Shown piece by piece: positions 7,397 to 15,604 of a stretch of DNA of 64,000 nt. Both the position numbers and the translations under genes were made by a program. Location of the stretch: positions 183,418-247,417 of the forward strand of contig JBCDAV010000005.1 in NCBI GenBank assembly GCA_039184865.1, in the 5' to 3' direction. This stretch comes from Thermohalobaculum sp039184865 (GTDB lineage: Bacteria > Pseudomonadota > Alphaproteobacteria > Rhodobacterales > Rhodobacteraceae). The notes beneath the pieces were generated by a model that did no database searches, was not told the DNA's origin, and saw only the letters and a list, made by a program, of their open reading frames with translations. Positions within the stretch are counted from its first letter, which is position 1, and the number at the start of each line of letters is the position of its first letter.

Positions 7397-9049
7397 ATGA
7401 TCTGGGACAACCTGCTGCTGGCCTTTGCGGCGATCGGGAACTGGCAGACGATCCTGCTGATGATCACCGGCGTCGGCGTCGGTCTGCTGGCGGGCTCGAT
7501 CCCCGGCTTCACGATCGCCATGGCGGTCGTGCTCACTCTGCCGTTCACGTTTTCGATGCCGCCCGAGCAGGGTCTGGCGACAATGATCTCTGTATTGGTC
7601 GGCGGGCTGTCGGGCGGTCTGATGTCCGGGATTCTGACCGGCATTCCCGGCACGCCGTCCTCGGTCGCAACGACCTTCGACGGGTTCCCGCTGGCGCGCA
7701 AGGGCGAGCCGGGCTTTGCACTGGGATTGGGTGTCTGGTCATCTTTCTTCGGTGGGATGATCTCGGCGGTGATGCTGGTCCTGTTCGCGCCGCAACTGGC
7801 GCGGGTCGGGCTGGAGTTCCAGCCCTGGGACTTCTTCATGCTGGTGATCTTCGCGCTGACGGTGACGGCATCGCTCGCCGGTGAGAACCTCGTGAAAGGC
7901 CTGATCGCGGGCGCGCTCGGCCTGTTGATCCGCACGGTCGGCGAGGACGAAGCCGTGGGCGTCGGCCGGTTCGATTTCGGCTCGGATTACCTGTTGAGCG
8001 GGTTTGATTTCATTGCGGTACTAATCGGGCTCTTCGCGTTCTCGCAATTGCTGTCGGACGTGCGCGATCCGACCAAGGCGACGCAGGCGCTGACGCAGCA
8101 GCGCAAGATGCAGATCCGGATCGAGCATCGGCGCGCGCTGATCGAACTCTGGAAGCGCAAGCTGGTCGTCCTGCGCTCCGCGCTGATCGGGATGTTCACG
8201 GGCATCCTGCCGGGCGCTGGCGGCTCGATCGCCAACATCCTCGCCTATGATCAGGCAAAGAAGTCCTCGAAGACGCCGGATGAGTTCGGCAAGGGCAATC
8301 CGGAGGGCGTGATCGCGCCCGAGACCTCGAACAACGCGGTTGAGGGCGGCGCGCTGACGCCGCTGATCTCGCTCGGCATTCCCGGCGACGTGACGGCGGC
8401 GATCATGCTGGGAGCGCTCCTGATCCACGACATCGTGCCGGGGCCGACCTTTATTCAGGAAGAGCCCGCGCTGGTCTATTCGATCTTCATCGCGTTCTTC
8501 GCGGCGAACTTCATCATGCTGGGCATGCAATCCGGCATGCTGCGGGTCTTCGTGCTGGTCACGCGCATCCGCATGTACATGCTGGCGAGCGTGATCCTCG
8601 GGCTCGCGACCATCGGGGTCTTCGCGCTGAACAATGCGTTCGACGATGTCTGGACGTTGTTCTGGTTCGGCATCCTCGGCTTCGTGATGCGCCAGCTCGG
8701 TTTCCCGCTGGCGCCGATGATCCTGGGCGTCGTGCTCGGCAACATCGCAGAACTGAACCTGAGCCGCGCCCTGGCGATTGACACCGATCTGACGCTGTTC
8801 GTGACGCGGCCCTGGGCGATGTTCTTCGCGATCATCGCGGTCTTCTCGGCCGCCTTTCCCTGGTATCAGAGCCAGCGCATGAAGGGGGCCGGTTGGACGC
8901 GGTTCTATGCCCCGGCCATGCTGCTCTGCGTGGCGCTGCCGCTTTCGCTGATGGATGGCTGGTTCCGCACAGCACTGTCGGGCGTGGCCGTCCTGACGGC
9001 GTGCTACCTCGTCTGGCGCGCGACCCGCACGGCGCCGAGCACGACTTGA
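7397..9049 (+). CDS. Tripartite tricarboxylate transporter large permease (TctA family)
   Basis: Large membrane subunit (550 aa, about 12 hydrophobic segments) that carries out cation-coupled uptake of the ligand delivered by the TctC-like protein. The characteristic N-terminal segment GLLAGSIPGFTIAMAVVLTL and the duplicated glycine-rich motifs GILTGIPGTPSSVATTFDG and GGALTPLISLGIPGD are present. The stop codon overlaps the next start (TGATG), so translation of the aminotransferase gene is probably coupled to it. Confidence 0.93.
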   Translation: MIWDNLLLAFAAIGNWQTILLMITGVGVGLLAGSIPGFTIAMAVVLTLPFTFSMPPEQGLATMISVLVGGLSGGLMSGILTGIPGTPSSVATTFDGFPLARKGEPGFALGLGVWSSFFGGMISAVMLVLFAPQLARVGLEFQPWDFFMLVIFALTVTASLAGENLVKGLIAGALGLLIRTVGEDEAVGVGRFDFGSDYLLSGFDFIAVLIGLFAFSQLLSDVRDPTKATQALTQQRKMQIRIEHRRALIELWKRKLVVLRSALIGMFTGILPGAGGSIANILAYDQAKKSSKTPDEFGKGNPEGVIAPETSNNAVEGGALTPLISLGIPGDVTAAIMLGALLIHDIVPGPTFIQEEPALVYSIFIAFFAANFIMLGMQSGMLRVFVLVTRIRMYMLASVILGLATIGVFALNNAFDDVWTLFWFGILGFVMRQLGFPLAPMILGVVLGNIAELNLSRALAIDTDLTLFVTRPWAMFFAIIAVFSAAFPWYQSQRMKGAGWTRFYAPAMLLCVALPLSLMDGWFRTALSGVAVLTACYLVWRATRTAPSTT

Positions 9050-9975
9050 TGGCGACCGCCGCACACACCACCCACGCGGCCGAGGAAGACGCCCGCAACC
9101 GCGATATCCAGATCTACGTCAACGGCGAGATCGTCCACCGCGACGAGGCGAAGGTCTCGGTCTACGATTCCGGTTTCCTGCTGGGCGACGGTATGTGGGA
9201 GGGGATGCGGATCTACAATGGCGTCTGGGCGTTCTTCGACGAGCACATGGACCGGTTCTTCGACAGCTGCAAGGCGGTGTCGCTGGATGTCGGCATGGAC
9301 CGCGCCGGCATCCTCGATGCGCTCAACCGGACAGCCGAGGCAAACGGCATCACCACCGATGCGCATTGCCGGCTGATGCTGACGCGCGGGATCAAGGACA
9401 AGCCGTTCCAGCATCCGCAGCTATCGACTTCTGGCACGACGCTGGTAATCATCATCGAGCATTCGATGCCGGTGGACCGGTTGCAGAGCGAGGGCATCCG
9501 GCTCGCGACGGTGCCGCAGGTGCGCGGCCTGCCGATGAGCCAGGATGCCAAGTACAACAGTCATTCCAAGCTGAACTGCGTGATCGCGTGCCTGCAGGCC
9601 GAGCAGGCGGGCGCGGATGAGGCGCTGATGCTGGACCCGCATGGCTTCGTGAACACGACAAATGCCTGCAACTTCTTCATCGTGCGCCGCGGCGAGGTTT
9701 GGACCTCGACCGGCGATTACTGCATGAACGGCGTGACGCGCCAGAAGGTGATCGATCTCTGCCGTGCCGACGACATCCCGGTCTTCGAGAAGAACTACTC
9801 GCTCTACGAGGCCCACGGTGCTGAGGAGGCATTCCTGACCGGCACGTTCGGGGCACAGGTGCCGGTGGCCTCGATCGACGGCAAGCCGGTCGGCGAGGGC
9901 GCGCGGCCGGTGACGGCGCGGATCCAGCGGCTCTACAAAGATCTCGTCGCGCGCGAGACCGGGGCGGCGCTCTGA
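9049..9975 (+). CDS. Class IV aminotransferase (D-amino acid / branched-chain aminotransferase fold)
   Basis: PLP-dependent fold-type IV transaminase, 308 aa. Segments VSVYDSGFLLGDGMWEGMR (near the N-terminus), KYNSHSKLNCVIA (containing the candidate PLP-lysine) and the acidic C-terminal EEAFLTGTFG match the family. The ATG at 9049 overlaps the stop of the TctA gene. Family members interconvert amino and 2-oxo acids. Next to a 2-oxo-acid decarboxylase and an organic-acid transporter, it could supply the 2-oxo acid from an amino acid such as cysteate, or remove one. This assignment is inference; other substrates, including (R)-amines or branched-chain amino acids, are possible. Confidence 0.85.
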   Translation: MATAAHTTHAAEEDARNRDIQIYVNGEIVHRDEAKVSVYDSGFLLGDGMWEGMRIYNGVWAFFDEHMDRFFDSCKAVSLDVGMDRAGILDALNRTAEANGITTDAHCRLMLTRGIKDKPFQHPQLSTSGTTLVIIIEHSMPVDRLQSEGIRLATVPQVRGLPMSQDAKYNSHSKLNCVIACLQAEQAGADEALMLDPHGFVNTTNACNFFIVRRGEVWTSTGDYCMNGVTRQKVIDLCRADDIPVFEKNYSLYEAHGAEEAFLTGTFGAQVPVASIDGKPVGEGARPVTARIQRLYKDLVARETGAAL

Positions 9976-9978
9976 GCC

Positions 9979-10944
9979 TCAGGGCTGCGCGGTCAGGAAC
10001 GCGCGCCCGAGTTCCGCCGAGACCCGCGCGAAATCCGCCGCCAGCGCCTGCGGTTCCGGCGCATCGATATGGGTACCGATCCACGCAAGCAGAGCCATCC
10101 GCCGCAACATGACGAAGGTGTCGAGCTCGGCCGCGTGATCGTCCGGCAGGGCGCGAACGCTGCGATATCCATCGAGCCAAGCCGTCTTGAGTGCCGGGAT
10201 CTGCGGGCTGTCCTCGATGAAGCTGATCGCGGCGGCGAAGTCGTAGAGATGCCAGCCGAAGCCGCAATCGTCGAAGTCGATCAGGGTCGTGCCGGACGGC
10301 CCGATGAGCAGGTTGGCAAGACGCATGTCGGCATGGATCAGCCCGTAGCGGTCCTCGGCCTTGCCGAATGCATTCAGTCGGGCTCGCACCGCGGTCTCGA
10401 CGCCCTCGAGCACAGCACGAATGTCCACGGTCACGTTCGGCGCCGCGCGCCAGTCGCCCCAGGTCGCGTCGGGACCGAAGACCGTATCAAGATCCCAGGT
10501 CAGGCGCTCGAACGGTTCTGGTTTCTGCCAGGCGATGGAATGACGGTGAGTCCGTGCGGCGATCTCGCCGAGATCGCGAAATCCAGCGCTGAGATCGCCG
10601 TCCTCGCTGGGCGCAGCACCCTCGGCGAAGTCGAACATCACCATGTGGCGCTCGCCTGTCTTCTGGATCGCCACGCCGTCGCGACCGTGGCGCACCGGCG
10701 GGGTCGAGACGGTCCCGGATGCGCGCAGCGCCTCGATCCAGGCAAGCTCGCACGCGATGGCGCGGCGCGTGTGATAGCCTGGCCGGTTCAGGCGCAGGAC
10801 AGCACGGTCTCCGGCGCCCTCGACCAGATAGGTCACGTTCTCAGACACGTTGATCCGGATCGCCTTGGCGTCTTCCGGCAGATCCCAGAGAGGCAGCGCG
10901 TTCTCTGCCAGCGCATCGAGTTGGGTGAGGTCGGGCTCGCGCAT
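9979..10944 (-). CDS. APH-fold small-molecule kinase (aminoglycoside/choline/homoserine kinase family)
   Basis: A 321-aa phosphotransferase of the protein-kinase-like APH family. The catalytic Brenner motif HADMRLANLL and the metal-binding IDFDDCGFGWHLYD are clear. The N-terminal lobe contains the ATP-lobe strand VTYLVEGAGDRAVLRL. It is convergent with the aminotransferase gene, separated by 3 bp. Members phosphorylate hydroxyl groups of small molecules such as homoserine, choline, ethanolamine or hydroxylysine. The SRR-type homoserine kinase II relatives are closest in layout, but the substrate is not deducible. Resistance to aminoglycosides is not implied. Confidence 0.8.
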   Translation of the reverse strand: MREPDLTQLDALAENALPLWDLPEDAKAIRINVSENVTYLVEGAGDRAVLRLNRPGYHTRRAIACELAWIEALRASGTVSTPPVRHGRDGVAIQKTGERHMVMFDFAEGAAPSEDGDLSAGFRDLGEIAARTHRHSIAWQKPEPFERLTWDLDTVFGPDATWGDWRAAPNVTVDIRAVLEGVETAVRARLNAFGKAEDRYGLIHADMRLANLLIGPSGTTLIDFDDCGFGWHLYDFAAAISFIEDSPQIPALKTAWLDGYRSVRALPDDHAAELDTFVMLRRMALLAWIGTHIDAPEPQALAADFARVSAELGRAFLTAQP

Positions 10945-11094
10945 CGGGTCACTTCGGTCTGAACGGATCGCTTATCTGGGGCACCTGCACGCCGAATGCA
11001 CGAATTTTCCCAGCCGTTTGCGACGCATGGCCGGCCGTTTCTGCACGTGGGCCCCTTACCGTCTGGAGCGTCACAGGATGACAGGAGACAGGAC

Positions 11095-11904
11095 ATGCGG
11101 ATGAGGATCTACGTGGCGGCACTTTACGGAGCGGCCGCGCTGGTGGCTTCGAGCCTCGCCGAGGCGATGCCGCCGATTGCTTACGACGAGGGCCTCGGCG
11201 GTCAGCTGGAAGCCTATGACGCGACCGGAACCGTGCTGGCGGAAATGGTGCGCGCCGATGTCGATGTTCGCATTCAGGACGGCATCGCCACGGTGCAGAT
11301 GCGCCAGGTCTTCTCCGGCCTGGGCGAGGCGGCGCGCGCCTCGACCTATCTGATGCCGCTCGGCGCCGATACCGACGTGATCGCCATCGAGGTGGCCGAG
11401 GGCAGCCGCATCCAGCGTCTGGCACTCGACGGTCCGGAACTGCCGCTCGGCACGCCGTGGATGTTCGCGCAGGATCTGAACCTGAAGGGCGACGGCCCGG
11501 TCGAGGTCACGCTGATCTACCGCCAGCCGGTCGCGGTAGACGGCGAAATGCACAGCCTTGCTCTGCCGATCTCGGTGCTGCCGCCGGATCCGGACGGACC
11601 GATGCTTCCCGGCGTGGTAGGCATCGCGGACGATCTGTCCGATCTGCCGGAGTATCTGTGCGGCGAGGCGTTGCTGACGACCGCAATCCCGCGCGACCGG
11701 ATCGAGCTGACGGTCTCGATCGCGGCGGATCATCTGGCGGAGATCTGGAGCGATACGCACGACATCGATGTCATCGCCTTTCAGGGCGGGCGCATCGTCG
11801 AACTGGCCTTGGATTCGGAAGTCGCGAACCGGACCTTCGTCCTGGAATATCGCACGACGAACCCGGCCGTTACCGTGGTAGCGCAGGCCGAGAGGAGCCG
11901 GTAG
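11095..11904 (+). CDS. Secreted VIT-domain protein
   Basis: A 269-aa exported protein. The start at 11095 is chosen because it follows AGGAGACAGGAC and begins a clean signal peptide (MRMRIYVAALYGAAALVASS, cleavage near AEA). The mature part resembles a vault/inter-alpha-trypsin (VIT) domain: TVLAEMVRADVDVRIQDG, TVQMRQVFSGLG and STYLMPLGADTDVIAIEVA give the alternating strands of that domain. VIT proteins usually also carry a von Willebrand factor A domain; none is visible here, so this is a VIT-only protein. It is the first gene of an operon with a response regulator (1-bp gap) and a sensor kinase, suggesting that it contributes to signal perception in the periplasm. Confidence 0.72.
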   Translation: MRMRIYVAALYGAAALVASSLAEAMPPIAYDEGLGGQLEAYDATGTVLAEMVRADVDVRIQDGIATVQMRQVFSGLGEAARASTYLMPLGADTDVIAIEVAEGSRIQRLALDGPELPLGTPWMFAQDLNLKGDGPVEVTLIYRQPVAVDGEMHSLALPISVLPPDPDGPMLPGVVGIADDLSDLPEYLCGEALLTTAIPRDRIELTVSIAADHLAEIWSDTHDIDVIAFQGGRIVELALDSEVANRTFVLEYRTTNPAVTVVAQAERSR

Positions 11905-11905
11905 T

Positions 11906-12601
11906 ATGGGATTCATGAGCACATCGATCCTCGTCGTCGACGACGACCCGAACATTCGCGACGTAGTCTGCTTCGCGCTGGACAAGGCGGGCATGACGAC
12001 GAAGTCCGCGCGCGACGGCAACGAGGCGTTGCAACTTGCCGAGGAGCAGGTTCCGGATCTGATCGTCCTCGACATCAACATGCCCGAGATGGACGGACTC
12101 GACGTCTGCCGGTCGCTGCGCCGGACGTCCGAGGTCCCGATCCTGTTCCTGTCCTCGCGCGATGACGAGATCGACCGGGTACTCGGTTTGGAGCTTGGCG
12201 CCGACGATTACGTGACCAAGCCGTTCTCGCCGCGCGAACTGGTGGCGCGAATCAACGCGATCCTGAAGCGCTCGCGCAATGCGGGCACGCCGGAGCCCGA
12301 AGCGATCGTGCGCCACGGGCCGCTGATGATCGATCCCTCCGAGCACCGCGCGACCTGGGACGACACCGAAATCCAGCTCACCGCGACCGAGTTCCAGATG
12401 CTGCTCGCCCTTGCGCGCCAGCCGCGTCGGGTGTTCACGCGGGACGACCTGATGCGCGCGGTCTACGCCCCGGGGATCCATGTCAGCGACCGCACGCTGG
12501 ACAGCCACATGCGCCATGTCCGGGCGAAGCTTTCGGCGACCGGGGCGACCGGGCTGATCGAAACGGTGCACGGGGTCGGCTTCCGGATGAACGAACCATG
12601 A
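11906..12601 (+). CDS. OmpR-family response regulator
   Basis: A 231-aa two-domain regulator. The receiver has the acidic pocket VVDDDPN, the phospho-acceptor Asp in LIVLDINMPEMDG, and the conserved Lys in YVTKPFSPREL. The C-terminal winged helix (LTATEFQMLLALARQPRRVF ... DRTLDSHMRHVRAKL) is of the OmpR/PhoB type. Start at 11906 or 11915 (MSTS); both fit. It lies between the VIT protein gene and the histidine kinase gene, so the kinase is the presumed partner. Targets unknown; autoregulation of this operon is plausible but not shown. Confidence 0.93.
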   Translation: MGFMSTSILVVDDDPNIRDVVCFALDKAGMTTKSARDGNEALQLAEEQVPDLIVLDINMPEMDGLDVCRSLRRTSEVPILFLSSRDDEIDRVLGLELGADDYVTKPFSPRELVARINAILKRSRNAGTPEPEAIVRHGPLMIDPSEHRATWDDTEIQLTATEFQMLLALARQPRRVFTRDDLMRAVYAPGIHVSDRTLDSHMRHVRAKLSATGATGLIETVHGVGFRMNEP

Positions 12602-12611
12602 GGCAGCGGCG

Positions 12612-14270
12612 TTGAACGCTCCGATCAGCCGCAGCGCGCTCAATGACCGCGCCGGGCTGGACTCGGGCAATCCACCTGCCGAAAAGGAGCGCGCGCCGGT
12701 CAGCAAGGCGCGCCGCAAGCGTCTGAGGTTCCGGCCTCGGCTCTCGATCGTGCTCATGATCGTGAACATTGCGGTCATCGCGGTGCCGCTGGGGTCGATC
12801 TTCTTTTTCCGGATCTATGAAAACCAGCTGATCCAGGAGACGGAACGCGAGATGATCAGCCAGGCCGCGCTGATCGCAGCCGTCTACAGGGCCACGGTCC
12901 CGGCCTCGCTCGGGCGCCTGCCGGAGACCGCGGCGCGCCAGAAAAGCGGCGAGCCGCTCTGGACTCCGGTGAACCCCAGGCTCGATCTCGCCGTGGTCGA
13001 GACGCTGCCGGCGCGGCCCGACGGGCTTCCCGCGGTGAAGCCGCCATCGGCGCTGACGAAGGCCGCCGGAGACGTGCTGTCGCCGATCCTCGAGACCGCC
13101 CAGATGACGACGCTGATCGGGGTCCGCGTGCTCGACGCGGATGGAACGGTCGTCGGCGGCACCGCCGAGATCGGTCTGAACTTCGCGCATGTCGAAGAAG
13201 TCGGCACCGCTCTGAAAGGCGTCTACCAGAGCGCGCTCAGGGCGCGCGAGGTCAAGAGTGCGCCGCGCGAACTGATTACCATTTCACGCGGCACAGGCGT
13301 CCGCGTCTTCGTCGCCTTTCCGATCCTGAGCGCCGGGCGCGTGCTGGGCGTCGTCTATCTTTCGCGCACGCCGAAAAGCGTGCTGCGCCATCTTTACGAG
13401 GAGCGCACCAAGGCCGTGCTGGCGCTGGTCACGGTTCTGATATTTGCGATTTCGCTGGCGTTCCTGACCTCGCGGACGATCTCGCGCCCGGTCGGCCAGT
13501 TGCTCGAGCGCACGCGCCGGGTCACCACGGGCGAAAGTGCGACGATGGCGCCGCTCGACCACCCGGGCACGTCGGAGATGTCCGAATTGAGCGAAGGGAT
13601 CAGCCAGATGGCACGGACGCTGAGCGACCGGGCCGCCTATATCCGCACGCTCGCGAACCATGTCAGCCACGAGTTCAAGACGCCGCTGACTTCGATCGAG
13701 GGCGCGGTCGAACTGCTGCAGGATCATCACGACACGATGTCCGAGGACGAACGTGCCCGGTTCCTCGAGAATATCGCAGGGTCGTCGACGCGCCTGCGGG
13801 CGCTGCTCGACCGGCTGCTCGAACTGGCCCGGGCGGAGAACGCCAATCCGACCTCGCAGAAGACCGTCTTGCTGCCGGTCATTCAGTCCGTGGCCAGCAC
13901 GCAGCCGCAGGGCGTCGAGATCGTCATTCACGCCCCGCCGGGACTGCGCGCGCTGGTGGCGGAGGAGGCGTTGCGGATCGTTCTGGGCAACCTGTTCGAG
14001 AACGCCGTGCAGCACGGCGCCAGCCGCGTGTCGGTGACGGTCGAGCGCGGGCGACGGATCCAGATGCGCGTGCGCGACAACGGGATCGGCATCACGCCGG
14101 CCAACCGCACGCGGGTGTTCGAGCATTTCTTCACGACCCGTCGCGAGACCGGTGGGACAGGTCTGGGCCTCGGCATCGTCCAGGCGTTGCTGACGGCACA
14201 TGGCGGTAATATCCGCCTGAACGAAAAGGTGCTGGAAGGCACCGAGTTCATCATCGAGCTCCGCACCTAA
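12612..14270 (+). CDS. Membrane sensor histidine kinase
   Basis: A 552-aa kinase, partner of the upstream regulator. There is a cytoplasmic N-terminal tail of about 40 aa, a first membrane helix (IVLMIVNIAVIAVPLGSIFF), a periplasmic sensor region of about 210 aa, a second helix (AVLALVTVLIFAISLAFL), then HAMP, the dimerisation/phospho-acceptor site HVSHEFKTPLTSIEG and the ATPase domain (N-box NLFENAVQHG, G1 DNGIGITPANR, G2 GGTGLGLGIV). The most likely start is TTG at 12612, because the only nearby ATG in another frame gives a 5-codon peptide; a later start would cut the N-terminal tail. The signal sensed is unknown. Confidence 0.9.
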   Translation: MNAPISRSALNDRAGLDSGNPPAEKERAPVSKARRKRLRFRPRLSIVLMIVNIAVIAVPLGSIFFFRIYENQLIQETEREMISQAALIAAVYRATVPASLGRLPETAARQKSGEPLWTPVNPRLDLAVVETLPARPDGLPAVKPPSALTKAAGDVLSPILETAQMTTLIGVRVLDADGTVVGGTAEIGLNFAHVEEVGTALKGVYQSALRAREVKSAPRELITISRGTGVRVFVAFPILSAGRVLGVVYLSRTPKSVLRHLYEERTKAVLALVTVLIFAISLAFLTSRTISRPVGQLLERTRRVTTGESATMAPLDHPGTSEMSELSEGISQMARTLSDRAAYIRTLANHVSHEFKTPLTSIEGAVELLQDHHDTMSEDERARFLENIAGSSTRLRALLDRLLELARAENANPTSQKTVLLPVIQSVASTQPQGVEIVIHAPPGLRALVAEEALRIVLGNLFENAVQHGASRVSVTVERGRRIQMRVRDNGIGITPANRTRVFEHFFTTRRETGGTGLGLGIVQALLTAHGGNIRLNEKVLEGTEFIIELRT

Positions 14271-14363
14271 GACCTGCGCAAATCCGATCGGATCGGCTGC
14301 CCTGGGTTCTTATGTGAGCACGTTTCAAAGTACCGGTCCGGGCAAGGCCGGATCGGAAACGCC

Positions 14364-15518
14364 TCAGGCCTCGCCTGTCATCGCCTGATGCACGAGCCGG
14401 TGGAAGTGATGAATCCCATGCTCGCCCTGCCCCGAGGCAGCATCCCCTGCGATGATCGGTCCTTGGCTGTACCCCTTGGACATCAGCCCGCGCTGCACGC
14501 TCTCACACAGCGCGATGTCCTCGGGCGCAAGGACATCCGCCGTGTAAGCATTGCGGGCCTTGTGCTCCTCGCCTGTCGCTGACAGCAGATGACCCTCGAA
14601 GCTCGAGGTGAACGGATCAATCGGCCTGATCGCGAAGACCGCAACCTCATGGCTTCCGGGCAGGATGTTGATCGTCGTGTTCGGCCAGACAAACCAGAAG
14701 GCGGACGACTGGAAGCCGTGATCGGGATCGATCTTGTACGCGGTGTTGTCGTGCCGGATCTCGCCGCCAAGCTGGCGCGACCAGTACGGGCCGCAATCGA
14801 CCTGATACTTGTCCATGCAGATCAGCGACGAGAAATCCGGGTGCGCGTGATGGCAGTGGTAGCACTCGACATAGTTGTCGACGACAACCTTCCACCCTGC
14901 TTTTTGGACCGTGTCGCCCAGCATGTCGGTGCGGATGCCAAGCGGCTTCAGATCACTGAAGAAGGGCAGCCGGGCGCGCACGTCGGCTTCGACCTCGCCG
15001 ACCGTGGACGCCATGCTCTCGGCGTCGTTGTCCAGATTGACGAACACGCAATCGCAGAACATCTCGAGCCGGACCTGTTTCAACGCGAAGTCGGCCTTGT
15101 TGAAACTCGGCCGCTCCTTGGAAAAGCGCGCCCCGCGCAGAGCGCCTTCGCGTTCGAAGGTCCAAGCATGGTAGGGGCACACGATCACCGATTTGACATT
15201 GCCCATCGGACCCGACAGCAGCTCGTGCGCCCGGTGCTGGCACACATTGTAGAACGCCCGCAGCTCTCCATCGCCGCCCATCATGACGAAGATGTTCTGG
15301 TCGCAGATCTGAACGGTAACGTAGTCGCCCGGCTGGTTGAAAAAGCCCTTGTGCGCCACGTATTGCCACGTTCGGTAGAAGATCGCCTCTTTCTCGCGCT
15401 CGTAGATCGCAGGGTCGGTGTACCAACTCGCAGGCAGCGTGAACGAGGCTTTCACGTCCTCGGTCAGCGGCAAGTCGAGCCCTGGCATATCGGTCGCTTG
15501 GGTCTTGGTATCGAGCAT
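14364..15518 (-). CDS. Rieske non-heme iron oxygenase, alpha-type subunit (betaine/carnitine demethylase-like group)
   Basis: A 384-aa oxygenase component. Rieske [2Fe-2S] ligands are CQHRAHELL and CPYHAWTF (C-x-H ... C-x2-H). The mononuclear iron ligands lie in VVDNYVECYHCHHAHPDF plus a downstream acidic residue. Start at 15518, preceded by GGGAGACC; a longer frame to 15575 looks non-coding. Members of this branch hydroxylate or demethylate quaternary amines (glycine betaine GbcA, stachydrine, carnitine) or aromatic acids. The nearby betaine-type ABC transporter supports an N-demethylase role, but no dedicated reductase is adjacent. Electron donor unknown; the reductase at 41345 is about 26 kb away. 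Confidence 0.85.
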   Translation of the reverse strand: MLDTKTQATDMPGLDLPLTEDVKASFTLPASWYTDPAIYEREKEAIFYRTWQYVAHKGFFNQPGDYVTVQICDQNIFVMMGGDGELRAFYNVCQHRAHELLSGPMGNVKSVIVCPYHAWTFEREGALRGARFSKERPSFNKADFALKQVRLEMFCDCVFVNLDNDAESMASTVGEVEADVRARLPFFSDLKPLGIRTDMLGDTVQKAGWKVVVDNYVECYHCHHAHPDFSSLICMDKYQVDCGPYWSRQLGGEIRHDNTAYKIDPDHGFQSSAFWFVWPNTTINILPGSHEVAVFAIRPIDPFTSSFEGHLLSATGEEHKARNAYTADVLAPEDIALCESVQRGLMSKGYSQGPIIAGDAASGQGEHGIHHFHRLVHQAMTGEA

Positions 15519-15604
15519 CGGAGGTCTCCCGGTCACACGGGCGGAGGGCGCCGCCCACGCAATTCCAGTCTCCACACCGGCAATTTAGGCGTCAAGCGCC
15601 GTGT

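Noticed and set aside
8021..9064. Antisense open frame opposite the TctA-like gene
   Set aside because: Low-complexity Arg/Asp/His/Glu-rich translation; the plus-strand gene has clear TctA motifs.
9979..10944. APH-fold kinase as an antibiotic resistance gene
   Set aside because: Sequence and context fit small-molecule kinases of the same fold; no mobile or resistance context.
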